Position numbers and translations under genes: made by a program. From Hyphomicrobiales bacterium (GTDB lineage Bacteria > Pseudomonadota > Alphaproteobacteria > Rhizobiales > Rhizobiaceae), in the NCBI GenBank assembly GCA_900466475.1, contig UBMI01000007.1, positions 142,569-206,568 on the forward strand: a DNA stretch of 64,000 nucleotides, in the 5' to 3' direction. The notes under the pieces are model-generated. The model did no database searches, was not told the origin of the DNA, and saw only the letters and a program-made list of their open reading frames with translations. Positions 8,720-17,731 of the stretch are shown here, piece after piece. Numbering within the stretch: position 1 is the first letter of the stretch; the number at the start of each line of letters is the position of its first letter.

Positions 8720-10977
8720 TCCTGCCCCTCCCCTGCAATGCAATCGACAAGGTAGCGACGTCCGCCATCACCGGGCGCGAAGCGAAGGCCGTGAATATCG
8801 GTTTCGAAACCTGGGAACTTGCTGTCGAAGTCACGGGCGTAAAGCAGGTAATCCTGGATCGACTTGGTCGACTGGGTGATCCTTTCGCCCGGCATGATCA
8901 AGGGAATTCCCGGTGGATAGGGAACGATCATCACCGCGAGGATGCGGTTCATGAGATTGTCGATCTCGACGCTCTCGATCTTGCCCTTGACCAGCCGGTC
9001 ATAGGCATCGGCGGGACGCAGGGCCATTTCCGGCAGCACCGTGTACATCTCGCGCTGCGCCTTCGGCACATCGTCCTTGCGATAGATTGCGTGGATCTGC
9101 TCGCAGAGATCTTTCAGTCCCATGCCGGCATAGGCTTCCGGATGGGCTGCGGCGAGCGCCGGCAGCGCCCGGGTCAATGGCGCATTGGCATCATAAAGAT
9201 CCTTGAAATTGAGGAGTTCCGTGACGAGCGTGCTCCACTTGCCGCGGGTGATGCCCATCGAGAAAAGGACGAGGAACGAGTAGAGACCGGTCTTTTCGAT
9301 CTCGATGCGCCGCGACGACAGGAACTTGGTGATGACGGCAGCTGGTATTCCGTGCTCGTCCATCACCCCGCTTGCCGAGAGACCGGGCGACAGGATGGTG
9401 ACCTTGATCGGGTCGACCATGACGTGGTTTTCGGCAAGGCCGGTAAAACCATGCCAGGCGTCATCGGGCTTCAGCACCCAGTCGGCATGGGTGTCACTCG
9501 GCGTCTGTTCGGCAACCGTCGGCTCCCAGACGTCGAACCACCAGCTTCCGTCACTCTGTTTCCTGACGGCATTCATCGCCCGTCGGAAGCTGATCGCCTC
9601 GTCGATCGTTTCCTGCACCAGCGCGCGACCGGCCGGCTGCTCCATCATCGCGGCGGCCACATCGCAGGAGGCGATGATGCCATATTGCGGCGAGGTCGAG
9701 GTGTGCATCATGAAGGCTTCGTTGAAGCGCGTGACATCGAGGCGCTTGTTCTCCGCATGCTGGATTTGGATCATCGATGCCTGAGACAGGGCGGCCAGCA
9801 GCTTGTGCGTCGAGTGCGTGGCGAAGGTGATGGCGTTTTGCGACCGCGCTGGCTGGTTCGACGAGATGCCGTGGAAGCCGTTGTAAAATTCGTGGAAATT
9901 CGCATAGGCGTACCAGGCCTCGTCGAAATGCAGTACCTCGACTGCATCACCCAGCGACGCCTTGATGGCATCGACATTGTAGCAAAGCCCGTCATAGGTC
10001 GAATTGGTGATGACCATCAGCCGGACCTTGCCGCTGGTCTGCCCCGCAAAGGGGCTGGCGGCAATCTTGCCGGCGATCGATTCCGGCGTGAACTGATCCT
10101 TGGAGATCGGGCCGATAATACCGAGCCCGTTGCGTGACGGGGTCAGATAGATGGGTGTCGCGCCCGTCATGATGAGCGAGTGCAGGATCGACTTGTGGCA
10201 GTTTCGGTCGCAGAGCACGAGATCGCCGCGCCCGACCATGCCGTGCCAGACGATCTTGTTGGCAGTCGACGTGCCGCCGACGACGAAAAGGGTTTCATCC
10301 GTGCCGAAGATACGCGCCGCATTGCGCTCGCCCTCGGCGATCGGCCCCACATGATCGAGAAGCGAACCGACGCTGCCGACCGATACCGAGATATCGGACC
10401 GCAAGGTGTTTTCGCCGAAGAATGCATAGAAGAGCTGGCCGACCGGGCTCTTGCGGAAGGCGACGCCGCCGCCGTGCCCCGGTGTGTGCCAGGAATAGGC
10501 ACCCTCCAGCGTATAATCCATCAGCGCCTTGAACATCGGCGGTGGCAGCCGGTCCAGATAGTTGCGGGCGGCCTGCGCGATGGCGCGGGCCATGAATTCC
10601 GCTGAATCTTCGAACAGCCGGAAGAAGGCATTGGCGTGCCGCAACACTGCGGCAGGTACATCTTCCGCGGTCGTGTCGTCGCCAAAGAGGAAGATCGGCA
10701 GACGGTCGTTTCTCTGCCGCTTCGCAGCCAGAACCTCGCCCAGCACCTGCCAGCGTGTCGCCTTGTCCTCCGTGCCGTCGACAGAGACCAGCCAGCAGGA
10801 TTCGGTGTTGAAGACATGGACCAGACGACGGGCGTCTTCATAGGAAACGCCGGAGACGATCCGGAATCCTTCCTTCTCAATGGCGGCGGCCAGATCGCGC
10901 ATGCCGCGCCCGGCAGCACTCTTGCCATCAAAATCCTCGTCGATAACAGCGATAGGAAATGCCGTCTGGAATTCCAT
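8716..10977 (-). CDS. PLP-dependent Orn/Lys/Arg decarboxylase, first copy
   Basis: A 753-aa group III decarboxylase and first gene of the operon. Visible are the N-terminal wing domain (FPIAVIDEDFDGKSAAGRG), TPGHGGGVAFRKSPVGQLFY, the GGTSTANK cofactor loop, FDEAWYAYANFHEFY, the PLP lysine in THSTHKLLAALSQAS and FNEAFMMHTSTSPQYG. The C-terminal domain carries VPYPPGIPLIMPGER. The WWFDVWEP motif resembles CadA and ornithine decarboxylases more than AdiA, so ornithine or lysine is slightly favoured. ATG 10977 has GGAGG six bases upstream; a frame opening at 11085 lacks this and would cover the promoter. A consensus FNR/FixK box lies about 105 bp upstream. These decarboxylases consume protons and normally serve acid or anoxic stress. 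Confidence 0.92.
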   Translation of the reverse strand: MEFQTAFPIAVIDEDFDGKSAAGRGMRDLAAAIEKEGFRIVSGVSYEDARRLVHVFNTESCWLVSVDGTEDKATRWQVLGEVLAAKRQRNDRLPIFLFGDDTTAEDVPAAVLRHANAFFRLFEDSAEFMARAIAQAARNYLDRLPPPMFKALMDYTLEGAYSWHTPGHGGGVAFRKSPVGQLFYAFFGENTLRSDISVSVGSVGSLLDHVGPIAEGERNAARIFGTDETLFVVGGTSTANKIVWHGMVGRGDLVLCDRNCHKSILHSLIMTGATPIYLTPSRNGLGIIGPISKDQFTPESIAGKIAASPFAGQTSGKVRLMVITNSTYDGLCYNVDAIKASLGDAVEVLHFDEAWYAYANFHEFYNGFHGISSNQPARSQNAITFATHSTHKLLAALSQASMIQIQHAENKRLDVTRFNEAFMMHTSTSPQYGIIASCDVAAAMMEQPAGRALVQETIDEAISFRRAMNAVRKQSDGSWWFDVWEPTVAEQTPSDTHADWVLKPDDAWHGFTGLAENHVMVDPIKVTILSPGLSASGVMDEHGIPAAVITKFLSSRRIEIEKTGLYSFLVLFSMGITRGKWSTLVTELLNFKDLYDANAPLTRALPALAAAHPEAYAGMGLKDLCEQIHAIYRKDDVPKAQREMYTVLPEMALRPADAYDRLVKGKIESVEIDNLMNRILAVMIVPYPPGIPLIMPGERITQSTKSIQDYLLYARDFDSKFPGFETDIHGLRFAPGDGGRRYLVDCIAGEGQE

Positions 10978-11047
10978 GCGTTCCTCCAGAAACCGAGGGG
11001 TCAAACGCTGCGGCCGCCATGCAGCCGTCTGCATCTCAGGTTGAAGG

Positions 11048-11089
11048 ATGGTACATGACGGGTAGTGCAGCGTCGTTGATTGCAATCAA
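11048..11089 (-). promoter_or_regulatory. FNR/FixK-type (anaerobox) class II promoter of the decarboxylase operon
   Basis: TTGATTGCAATCAA at 11076-11089 is a perfect palindromic FNR/FixK box (TTGAT-N4-ATCAA). On the minus strand it is followed after exactly 22 bases by TACCAT (11053-11048), a plausible -10. That spacing centres the box near -41.5, as in class II FNR-dependent promoters, and puts the start point near 11042, about 65 bases before ATG 10977. The regulator is inferred; a Crp/Fnr protein lies at 22859. Confidence 0.8.
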
Positions 11090-11136
11090 CGTGACGGGAA
11101 GCATTTCACGGCAAAGGGGGAAGCCTCGTGCCGGGA

Positions 11137-12063
11137 CTATTCCGCCCATTCGTGATCGGCGGTGAAGGCAATGGTCAGCCAGCGATTGGCGCTTTCATCA
11201 CCGATCGCATTGCCGATCTCGTCGCGCAGCGCGTCCCACTCCTCGATAGTTTTCGCGGGAAGCCCTTCGGGCACGATGAAGTAGAGTTCGATCTGCTTGG
11301 CGCGGCCGACCTGGGCGACATAGGCGCGGTGCGAGACGAAGCCGAGGCGGCGTACCGTGTCGGATGCGATGCGGTCCACGTGCTCTTGCAGATCGACAGG
11401 CGCGATCAGCAGGATTTCGGTCAGCGCTTTCCAGATCGTGCCGATCGGGAGTGGGATCATGACAAGACAGACGAGGATCAGGACCGCAGGGTCCATATAG
11501 CTGGCGACCCAGGCAACAGGTGTCGCCTGGACGGCCATGCCGATGAGAAATGCGATAAGCAGTGCAAGCGCGATGCCGCCCGACATGATCCAGGCCTTGA
11601 TATCGAGCGAGATGAAATCGGATTTGATGCGGCGGTTGAACCGGATGCCGAGGACAGCCATGATGGCGCAGACGAGCACGGTTGCCGCGGAATAGGCGAT
11701 CGCCATGCCAAAACGTAGTTCATGGCCGCCGTTCAGAATGCTGATGATCGCGCTGATCAATGCATAGACACCGACCGTCATCAGCAGGCAGCCATTGAGC
11801 ATCAATACGATCGGCTCCAGATGCCAGAACCCCATGGTGAAGCGGTTTCGGATCCTGCCAGACTGGGCATCGCTCTGCGTCGACTTGATGATCAGGGTGG
11901 AAACCCAGAGTGCAAGCCCGGTCATAGCCGCATCGGCCAGCGAATAGACGCCGTCGAAGGCGATGGAGAATGAGCCGGACAGAATGCCGAAGACAACTCC
12001 GAGCACCGCGACCACAACGGTGGCTGCAATCGAGATCCTGAGAAACCCCTGCTCGCCCAACAT
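11137..12063 (-). CDS. Cation diffusion facilitator (CDF) family transporter
   Basis: A 308-aa inner-membrane divalent metal/H+ antiporter candidate. The N-terminal membrane part (about residues 10-205) has six hydrophobic segments. SGSFSIAFDGVYSLADAAMTG carries the metal-site Asp residues of helix 2, and KAWIMSGGIALALL contains the helix-5 region, although the usual HxxxD pair is altered here. A cytoplasmic C-terminal domain of about 100 aa follows (VDRIASDTVRRLGFVSHRAY), shaped like the CDF dimerisation domain. The start is ATG 12063 with GGAGGTGACGTTG before it; a longer frame to 12081 adds six residues and overlaps the ribosome-binding site. Metal specificity is unknown. Confidence 0.85.
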   Translation of the reverse strand: MLGEQGFLRISIAATVVVAVLGVVFGILSGSFSIAFDGVYSLADAAMTGLALWVSTLIIKSTQSDAQSGRIRNRFTMGFWHLEPIVLMLNGCLLMTVGVYALISAIISILNGGHELRFGMAIAYSAATVLVCAIMAVLGIRFNRRIKSDFISLDIKAWIMSGGIALALLIAFLIGMAVQATPVAWVASYMDPAVLILVCLVMIPLPIGTIWKALTEILLIAPVDLQEHVDRIASDTVRRLGFVSHRAYVAQVGRAKQIELYFIVPEGLPAKTIEEWDALRDEIGNAIGDESANRWLTIAFTADHEWAE

Positions 12064-12240
12064 CAACGTCACCTCCAGCACTGTGAGTAGCTGCTTTACC
12101 CTGATGTCGAAGGCTAAACCAGACCGTCAGACTACGCATTGATCCGGATTGCGGGAGCCCGTTTTTGCAACGACAATCAAGGCTCGAAGGCAGTCCGAAG
12201 AGCCATCGGCTTCCGGAAGCCGGCTCACGGGAGGGATTTG

Positions 12241-13596
12241 ATGACAACCTCGTCGAATAGCAAGAGCCTTGGACTTGGCGCCTGCACAGCCATCGTTGTT
12301 GGAAACATGGTTGGGTCCGGCTTTTACCTTTCGCCGGCCGCGGTTGCACCCTACGGCAACCTTGCGATCATCGTCTGGATCCTCATGGGTGCCGGTGCGA
12401 TCTGCCTCGGCCTCACCTTCGCGCGCCTGGCGAGGCTCGTGCCCGCCGTTGGTGGTCCCTATGCCTATACGCGGCTCGGTTACGGCGATTTCGCAGGCTT
12501 CCTCATCGCCTGGGGCTATTGGATTTCCATCTGGACATCGCTGCCCGTAATCGCGATTGCCTTTACCGGCGTGATGGTCGATCTCTTCCCTGCCCTCGGC
12601 AACCGCTTCACCGCGACTGTGCTGACGCTCGGCGTCATCTGGGCGATCGTGCTCGTCAATCTTCGCGGCGTCCACGCCGCTGGCCTCTTCGCGCAGGTCA
12701 CGACCTATGCCAAGCTGCTCCCCTTCGGCGCCGTTGCCATTATCGGCCTTCTCTATATCGACACATCGCATTTCGCCGAATTCAACCCGAGCGGCCAGCC
12801 GCTGCTGCAGTCATTTGCAACGCTGGCGCCTCTCACCATGTTCGCCTATCTGGGCCTGGAATCGGCGACAGTTCCTGCCGGCGACGTCGAAAATGCGGAG
12901 CGGACCATTCCGCGATCGACCGTACTTGGGATATCGATCGCCGCCGCGCTTTACGTGCTTGGCACTGTCGTGGTGATGGGCCTCTTGCCCCGCGAACAGC
13001 TCATCCATTCGGTCGCGCCCTTTTCCCAGGCGGCGGGGGTTATGTGGGGCCGGCCGGGCGAGCTGGCAATCTCGATCGCCGTGCTTGTGTCCTCGATCGG
13101 TGCGCTCAATGGCTGGACCCTTCTCATGGGGCAGGTTCCGATGGCGGCGGCCCGCGACGGTCTATTTCCGCCGCTTTTTGCCCGGCTCTCCTCGCGTGGC
13201 GTGCCTGCATGGGGCATGGTTATTTCAGGTCTTTTCGCAACGATCCTGGTGCTCGTTCAGGCACTTGGCTCAGAAGGCTTTGCCGCCGTCTATCGTTTGA
13301 TGGTGGGGCTGAGCACAATGGCCGCCGTCGTTCCCTATGCCTTCTGTTCGCTTGCCGGAACTCTTGTTGCCGGCGCGACGCTCGGGCGAATGCCAAGAGT
13401 AAGCGCGATCGAACTCATCGCCTTTGTCTTTGCGATCTTCACCCTCTACGGTTCCGGAGCAGAACCGGTGCTCTATGGCCTCGTGCTGCTGATGCTTGGT
13501 ATTCCTGTCTATGTCTGGCAAAGACGAAACGCGGCCGAAGCGACAGACAAGGAGACGGCAGCAGCTGCAGCATCGCGCCCGGCCGTCTCGGGATAG
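12241..13596 (+). CDS. APC-family amino acid permease/antiporter, AdiC-like
   Basis: A 451-aa, twelve-TM transporter with the GSGF variant of the APC substrate loop (NMVGSGFYLSP, about residues 24-34), then LVPAVGGPYAYTRLGYGDFAG and YLGLESATVPAGDVENAERTIPRS, the conserved helix 6-7 region. Such proteins take up or exchange amino acids. The gene converges on arcC, whose stop is 16 bp away, and is divergent from the CDF gene. An arginine/ornithine exchange role feeding ArcA is therefore plausible, since no dedicated ArcD is otherwise present. Start ATG 12241 has GGGAGGG at good spacing; the frame extends to 12139, but those 34 residues overlap the likely promoter and are not membrane-like. Confidence 0.87.
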   Translation: MTTSSNSKSLGLGACTAIVVGNMVGSGFYLSPAAVAPYGNLAIIVWILMGAGAICLGLTFARLARLVPAVGGPYAYTRLGYGDFAGFLIAWGYWISIWTSLPVIAIAFTGVMVDLFPALGNRFTATVLTLGVIWAIVLVNLRGVHAAGLFAQVTTYAKLLPFGAVAIIGLLYIDTSHFAEFNPSGQPLLQSFATLAPLTMFAYLGLESATVPAGDVENAERTIPRSTVLGISIAAALYVLGTVVVMGLLPREQLIHSVAPFSQAAGVMWGRPGELAISIAVLVSSIGALNGWTLLMGQVPMAAARDGLFPPLFARLSSRGVPAWGMVISGLFATILVLVQALGSEGFAAVYRLMVGLSTMAAVVPYAFCSLAGTLVAGATLGRMPRVSAIELIAFVFAIFTLYGSGAEPVLYGLVLLMLGIPVYVWQRRNAAEATDKETAAAAASRPAVSG

Positions 13597-13612
13597 TGTT
13601 TGTGTCGAGAGA

Positions 13613-14548
13613 TTAGTGCCAGCTCAAGCCGTCAAAGCCGGAATTAATGAGTGTCCCGCGCTCGCCCCGGACCATTCCACCGATGTCGGCAAGGGAACCG
13701 ATTGCGGCTGTCTTGCCGTTTGCCCGTGCAAAATGGCAGGCGGCGTCCACTTTCGGCCCCATCGAGCCGGCCGGGAAGGAGAACTGGTTGAGATCATCAG
13801 GACGGGCGCGATGGATTGCCTTCTGAGACGGCTTGCCCCAGTCGATGCAGACGGCCTCGGCATCCGTTGCCATGATCAGCATGTCGGCGTTGAGATCGCG
13901 CGCCAGGAGCTCCGAGCAGAGATCCTTGTCGATGACGGCTTCGACACCGATCAGCTTCCTGTCGGCGCCTTTTTCATACATGGTCGGTATGCCGCCGCCA
14001 CCTGCACAGATGACGATCGTCCGCTCTTCGAGTAGCCAGCGAACCGGACGGATCTCGAAGATGCGCTTCGGTATCGGCGAGGCCACGACGCGCCGCCATT
14101 TGTCGCCATCCTGTTTGAATACCCAACCCTTTTCCGTGCGAATCCGATCCGCCTCGCCCTTGTCATAGACTGGTCCGACGAACTTGGTGGGGTTCTGGAA
14201 GCCGGGATCGTTGGCGTCGACCTCCACCATGGTCAGCAGCGTCGCCAGGGGTTGCTCGAATGGCAGGAGATTACCGAGTTCCTGCTCCAGCATGTAACCG
14301 ATCATGCCTTCTGTCTCGGCACCGAGAACATCAAGCGGATAGGCCTCCTCGGGTTTATAGGCCGCTCCCTGGAGGGCGAGCAGCCCAACCTGTGGCCCGT
14401 TGCCATGGGTTATGACAAGTTCATGTTCAGCCGCCAGGGGCGCGATCGCCTGGGCCGCGAGGCGCGCATTTCGCCTCTGGGTATCGGCAGTCATAGGCTC
14501 CCCGCGCCGGAGAAGCGCATTGCCGCCGAGCGCAATGACCACACGCAT
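13613..14548 (-). CDS. arcC: Carbamate kinase
   Basis: A 311-aa enzyme making ATP and carbamate from carbamoyl phosphate and ADP, the ATP-yielding last step of the arginine deiminase pathway. It begins [19 protein letters not shown], the amino acid kinase nucleotide-binding start. It continues with [16 protein letters not shown], the carbamate-kinase lid region, [17 protein letters not shown] and a C-terminal [16 protein letters not shown] with the conserved GSMGPK loop. ATG 14548 is one base beyond the arcB stop, with its GGGAG inside the end of arcB, so translation is coupled. Upstream in-frame starts lie within arcB and are not needed. Last gene of arcABC. Confidence 0.97.
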   Translation of the reverse strand: MRVVIALGGNALLRRGEPMTADTQRRNARLAAQAIAPLAAEHELVITHGNGPQVGLLALQGAAYKPEEAYPLDVLGAETEGMIGYMLEQELGNLLPFEQPLATLLTMVEVDANDPGFQNPTKFVGPVYDKGEADRIRTEKGWVFKQDGDKWRRVVASPIPKRIFEIRPVRWLLEERTIVICAGGGGIPTMYEKGADRKLIGVEAVIDKDLCSELLARDLNADMLIMATDAEAVCIDWGKPSQKAIHRARPDDLNQFSFPAGSMGPKVDAACHFARANGKTAAIGSLADIGGMVRGERGTLINSGFDGLSWH

Positions 14549-14549
14549 T

Positions 14550-15554
14550 CTAATCTCCCAAAGTAGCGACAAGCAGGGCCTTGATCGTGTGCAAGCGATT
14601 TTCCGCCTGCTCGAAGGCGACATTGGCCTCGGATTCGAAGACGTCATTGGTCACTTCAAGGCCGTTCTCCATGCCGTAATCTTCAGCGATCTGCTTGCCC
14701 AGCGTGGTTTCGGTGTCATGGAATGCAGGCAGGCAATGCATGAACTTGGTCTGCGGATTGCCGGTCGCTTTCATCAGCTCCTTATTCACCTGGTAGGGAG
14801 TGAGCAGCTTGATGCGTTCGCGCCAGACATCCTTCGGCTCACCCATCGAAACCCAGACATCGGTATGGATGAAATCGACGTCCTTGACGGCCTCCTTGGG
14901 ATCTTCGGTAACCAGCAGGCGCGCGCCCGAGGCCTGCTGCAGATCCTTGGCGATCTTCATATATTCTTCCGAAGGCCACAGTGATCTTGGGCCGCAGATG
15001 CGCACATCCATGCCGAGCAGGCAGCCGACGATCAAAAGCGAATGCCCCATATTCGAGCGTGTGTCACCGACATAGGCATATTTGATGGCAGCGATCGGCT
15101 TGTCGCTGTGTTCACGCATGGTCATGACGTCGGCAATCATCTGCGTCGGATGATATTCATCCGTCAGGCCGTTATAGACCGGCACTCCGGCATATTTTGC
15201 CAACGTCTCCACGCCCTTCTGCGCGGAACCGCGATACTCGATCGCATCATACATGCGCCCCAGTACCCGTGCCGTGTCCTTGAAAGATTCCTTGTGCCCG
15301 ATCTGCGAGCCCGACGGATCGAGATAGGTGACATTGGCGCCCTGGTCCGAGCAGGCGACTTCGAAAGCGCATCTTGTCCGGGTCGAGGTCTTCTCGAAGA
15401 TAAGGCAGATTTCCTTGCCCTTCAGGTGCTCCTGCTCGGTGCGGGCATATTTGGCCCGCTTCAGATCTCGGGCGAGATCGAGGAGATAGCGGAATTCCCG
15501 CGGCGTATAATCCTGCACGGTTAGAAGCGAGCGATTGCGCAGATTGAAGCTCAT
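14550..15554 (-). CDS. arcB: Ornithine carbamoyltransferase, catabolic type by context
   Basis: A 334-aa cytoplasmic enzyme. In the arginine deiminase pathway it splits citrulline phosphorolytically into ornithine and carbamoyl phosphate. The carbamoyl-phosphate site is [16 protein letters not shown] (STRT at about residues 56-59) and the ornithine-side motif is MHCLPAFHD (HCLP, near residue 273). The HPTQMIAD motif is also intact at about 136-143. Length and the FEKTSTRTR form match catabolic ArcB/ArgI proteins. It sits between arcA (37 bp) and arcC (1 bp), which decides the catabolic assignment. The ornithine it releases could feed the decarboxylase/antiporter genes nearby. Confidence 0.96.
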   Translation of the reverse strand: MSFNLRNRSLLTVQDYTPREFRYLLDLARDLKRAKYARTEQEHLKGKEICLIFEKTSTRTRCAFEVACSDQGANVTYLDPSGSQIGHKESFKDTARVLGRMYDAIEYRGSAQKGVETLAKYAGVPVYNGLTDEYHPTQMIADVMTMREHSDKPIAAIKYAYVGDTRSNMGHSLLIVGCLLGMDVRICGPRSLWPSEEYMKIAKDLQQASGARLLVTEDPKEAVKDVDFIHTDVWVSMGEPKDVWRERIKLLTPYQVNKELMKATGNPQTKFMHCLPAFHDTETTLGKQIAEDYGMENGLEVTNDVFESEANVAFEQAENRLHTIKALLVATLGD

Positions 15555-15591
15555 GGTCTTGCTCCGTCGGTCAGTTTTGTGAGTGAAAACG

Positions 15592-16821
15592 TCAGTAAGC
15601 CGGATCGCGCCAGATCGGGCACGTCATGCAATGCCCACCGCCGCGGCCGCGGCCGAGTTCGGAACCTCGAATGGTGATGACCTCGACACCTGCCTTGCGC
15701 AGTAGCGTGTTGGTATAGGTATTCCGGTCGTAGGCGACGACGACACCCGGTTCGAGCGCGACGACGTTATTGCCATCGTCCCATTGTTCGCGTTCGGCCT
15801 GATAGGAATTGCCGCCTGTTTCGACCGTGCGTAATAGCGGCAGATCGAGCGCTTCGGCCACAACATCGAGCATCGGCTGGCTTTCGGGATGAATCTCGAA
15901 TGTGCCGTCGTCGTCTACCGGATACATGCTGTAGCAGCGGATCTGGTCGACGACTTCCGCAAACAGCGTGACGATATCGCGATCGCAGAAGCTGAAGACC
16001 GTATCGAGATGCATTGCCGCGCGGCTCTTCGGCATCAGGCAGCCGATCACCCGCTTTGCCGCCTTGTTCCTGAAGAGGGCCTGCGCCACCTGGCCGACGG
16101 CCTGATAGGTGGTGCGTTCGCCCATGCCGATCAGAACTGTGCCATTGCCGATCGGCATCACGTCACCACCCTCCATCGAGGCATTGGCGAACTGATTGTC
16201 GGAATCGCCCCACCAGATCCGGAAGTCGCCGCCGTGGAATATCGGGTGAAATTTATAGATCGCGCGTTGGATCAGCGTCTCGGCACGTCTTGCCGGCCAG
16301 AACATCGGATTGCACGTTCCCCCGCCATAAATCCAACAGGAAGGGTCGCGCTGGAACAGGGTGTTGGGGACGGGCGGGATGACGAAATCGGTTTCCGGCA
16401 GGGCACTCAGCATCAGCGACTTCGCCCTGACATCAGGCAGATCGGAAATTGAAATGCCGCCGATCATGAAGGCGGCAAGCTGTTGGGCCGGCATCTCGTC
16501 GAGCCATGGCCGCATCGCCTCGGCGATCTGCGAGCCGAGCACGTTCGGGGTGACGCGTCGATCCAGCACGAAATCGCGTGCCTGCTTGTTGGAGAGCGCC
16601 TGGCCGAGCAGGTCATGGAGCTCGAGAACTTCGACCCCTCTTTCCTGCATCTTCAGGACAAAATCATAGTGATCCTTCTGGGCCTCATGCACCCACAAGA
16701 CATCGTCGAAAAGAAGGTCATGGCAGTTTGCAGGCGTCAGGCGCTGATGGGCCAGAGATGGCTTGCAGACCATGACGGTTCTCAGTTTTCCGACCTCAGA
16801 ATGAACACCGAAACCACGCAT
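15592..16821 (-). CDS. arcA: Arginine deiminase
   Basis: A 409-aa enzyme hydrolysing arginine to citrulline and ammonia, first step of the ADI pathway. It begins [20 protein letters not shown], the family N-terminus. The guanidino-binding and catalytic elements follow: [36 protein letters not shown] and [10 protein letters not shown]. The nucleophile cysteine is in GGGHCMTCP (Cys398, 11 residues from the end). AAGGAGG lies just before ATG 16821. A TTGAT-N4-GACAA box is centred about 104 bp upstream, nearly the same distance as for the decarboxylase operon, so oxygen-dependent control is likely. arcB follows after 37 bp. Confidence 0.97.
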   Translation of the reverse strand: MRGFGVHSEVGKLRTVMVCKPSLAHQRLTPANCHDLLFDDVLWVHEAQKDHYDFVLKMQERGVEVLELHDLLGQALSNKQARDFVLDRRVTPNVLGSQIAEAMRPWLDEMPAQQLAAFMIGGISISDLPDVRAKSLMLSALPETDFVIPPVPNTLFQRDPSCWIYGGGTCNPMFWPARRAETLIQRAIYKFHPIFHGGDFRIWWGDSDNQFANASMEGGDVMPIGNGTVLIGMGERTTYQAVGQVAQALFRNKAAKRVIGCLMPKSRAAMHLDTVFSFCDRDIVTLFAEVVDQIRCYSMYPVDDDGTFEIHPESQPMLDVVAEALDLPLLRTVETGGNSYQAEREQWDDGNNVVALEPGVVVAYDRNTYTNTLLRKAGVEVITIRGSELGRGRGGGHCMTCPIWRDPAY

Positions 16822-16918
16822 GCGGTCCTCCTTCCAGCCTTAGGATGGCGGCTGCGCCGCCGACCATTAAACACGTTCAGCCTGCTGGCAGCCTATTTGG
16901 GCAGGCCGGGGCATGTCA

Positions 16919-16932
16919 TTGATTGCAGACAA
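16919..16932 (-). promoter_or_regulatory. FNR/FixK-like box upstream of arcA
   Basis: TTGATTGCAGACAA matches the TTGAT-N4-(A/G)TCAA anaerobox with one mismatch relative to GTCAA in the second half. Its centre is about 104 bp upstream of the arcA ATG. The best -10 candidate on the minus strand (TAGGCT) lies 24 rather than 22 bases beyond the box, so the promoter is a weaker match than the one at 11048-11089. Confidence 0.6.
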
Positions 16933-16988
16933 GGTGCATTGCAGCATTTGCAACTCCCTGGCCTAGCCTCCAGAGAATGCAGTTCCAT

Positions 16989-17195
16989 TCAATGAAGGTC
17001 GGACGTATCGCAACGCTGTATCGGCCACGAACGCCAATGGGTTGGATGAACGTCCAGCAACTCGCCGGTGAGCGCGTTAGCCCATCCGCCGGGCAGACGA
17101 AGGCAGGGAAAAACAAGGGCATGGACGCCTTCGTCGTCTATGACGGCGAGTTCTATATCCTCTTCGAACGGAGCTTCGACGACCAACCGCCACAT
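16989..17195 (-). CDS. Small hypothetical protein
   Basis: A 68-residue protein starting MWRLVVEAPFEEDIELAVID, with central VHALVFPCLRLPGGW and an end section DVHPTHWRSW. The composition is that of a compact soluble beta-rich protein, and the pattern fits short conserved proteins common in rhizobia; I cannot name a family. ATG 17195 has GGGAGG at 9-14 bases upstream. The open frame continues upstream to 17480, but that extension is Arg/Ser-rich and runs into the next gene, so the short form is preferred. Its stop lies 56 bp before the arcA box. Confidence 0.6.
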   Translation of the reverse strand: MWRLVVEAPFEEDIELAVIDDEGVHALVFPCLRLPGGWANALTGELLDVHPTHWRSWPIQRCDTSDLH

Positions 17196-17380
17196 CACCG
17201 AACCCTCCCCGACGATGAACGAGCGTCGACCAACAAGAGGCCCTGTTTCGGAATGCCGGTCACTCGGCCGGCGTGATTTTTCCTGCCAGCACGCGGATGC
17301 CGCAACGACCTCCGCTATGTCCTGCCTTTTGATGGATTCGCGATCGCGCGGCTTCCTTCGCGGGAACCCTGCATGCTCGC

Positions 17381-17731
17381 TCATTCGATGTAGAACGTCA
17401 GGTTGCCGTTGCGGGCGCGCGTCACCCATTCGATCTGATTGGGTGTCAGTTTCTTGGCCTTCAGTTGCTGAACGAGCCATGAGTTGGAACGGATCGCCGT
17501 CCGGATTTCCTTGACGTGTTCAGCGCTGCCCGGCCTCGGCATTGCGCCGACTTCAACTGCGGTTCGAAAACTGACGATGGAAAACCGCTTGTCGTGATAG
17601 GTTCTGATGTGCTCCGGCAGGTTTTCGGCCCAATTCATGCGCCGGAATTCCTTGCGGCTCTGCTGCGCGCCAACAGGTGTCACCAACGACGCAGCGGTTG
17701 CAATAGCAATAGCAAGAGCAAACTTTCTCAT
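17381..17731 (-). CDS. Small secreted hypothetical protein
   Basis: A 116-aa protein with a clear signal peptide (MRKFALAIAIATAASLVTPV, cleavage probably after VGAQ, about residue 22). The mature part is basic and mixed, with RRMNWAENLPEHIRTYHDKRF and a C-terminal ARNGNLTFYIE. No known domain is recognised. GGGAG precedes ATG 17731. It is transcribed divergently from the histidine kinase gene across 270 bp. Confidence 0.65.
   Translation of the reverse strand: MRKFALAIAIATAASLVTPVGAQQSRKEFRRMNWAENLPEHIRTYHDKRFSIVSFRTAVEVGAMPRPGSAEHVKEIRTAIRSNSWLVQQLKAKKLTPNQIEWVTRARNGNLTFYIE

Noticed and set aside
12139..12152. TTGATCCGGATTGC upstream of the APC permease, resembling an anaerobox
   Set aside because: Only the first half-site matches; the second half (ATTGC) shares two of five positions with ATCAA, so it is not above chance.
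16923..17276. 117-residue plus-strand frame opposite the small minus-strand gene
   Set aside because: Composition is Arg/Pro-rich with no ribosome-binding site, and the opposite strand has a better start and protein-like sequence.
17261..17279. GCCGG...CCGGC hairpin followed by TTTTT on the plus strand
   Set aside because: It looks like a plus-strand terminator, but no convincing plus-strand gene ends there and the minus-strand genes would read it without a T-run.
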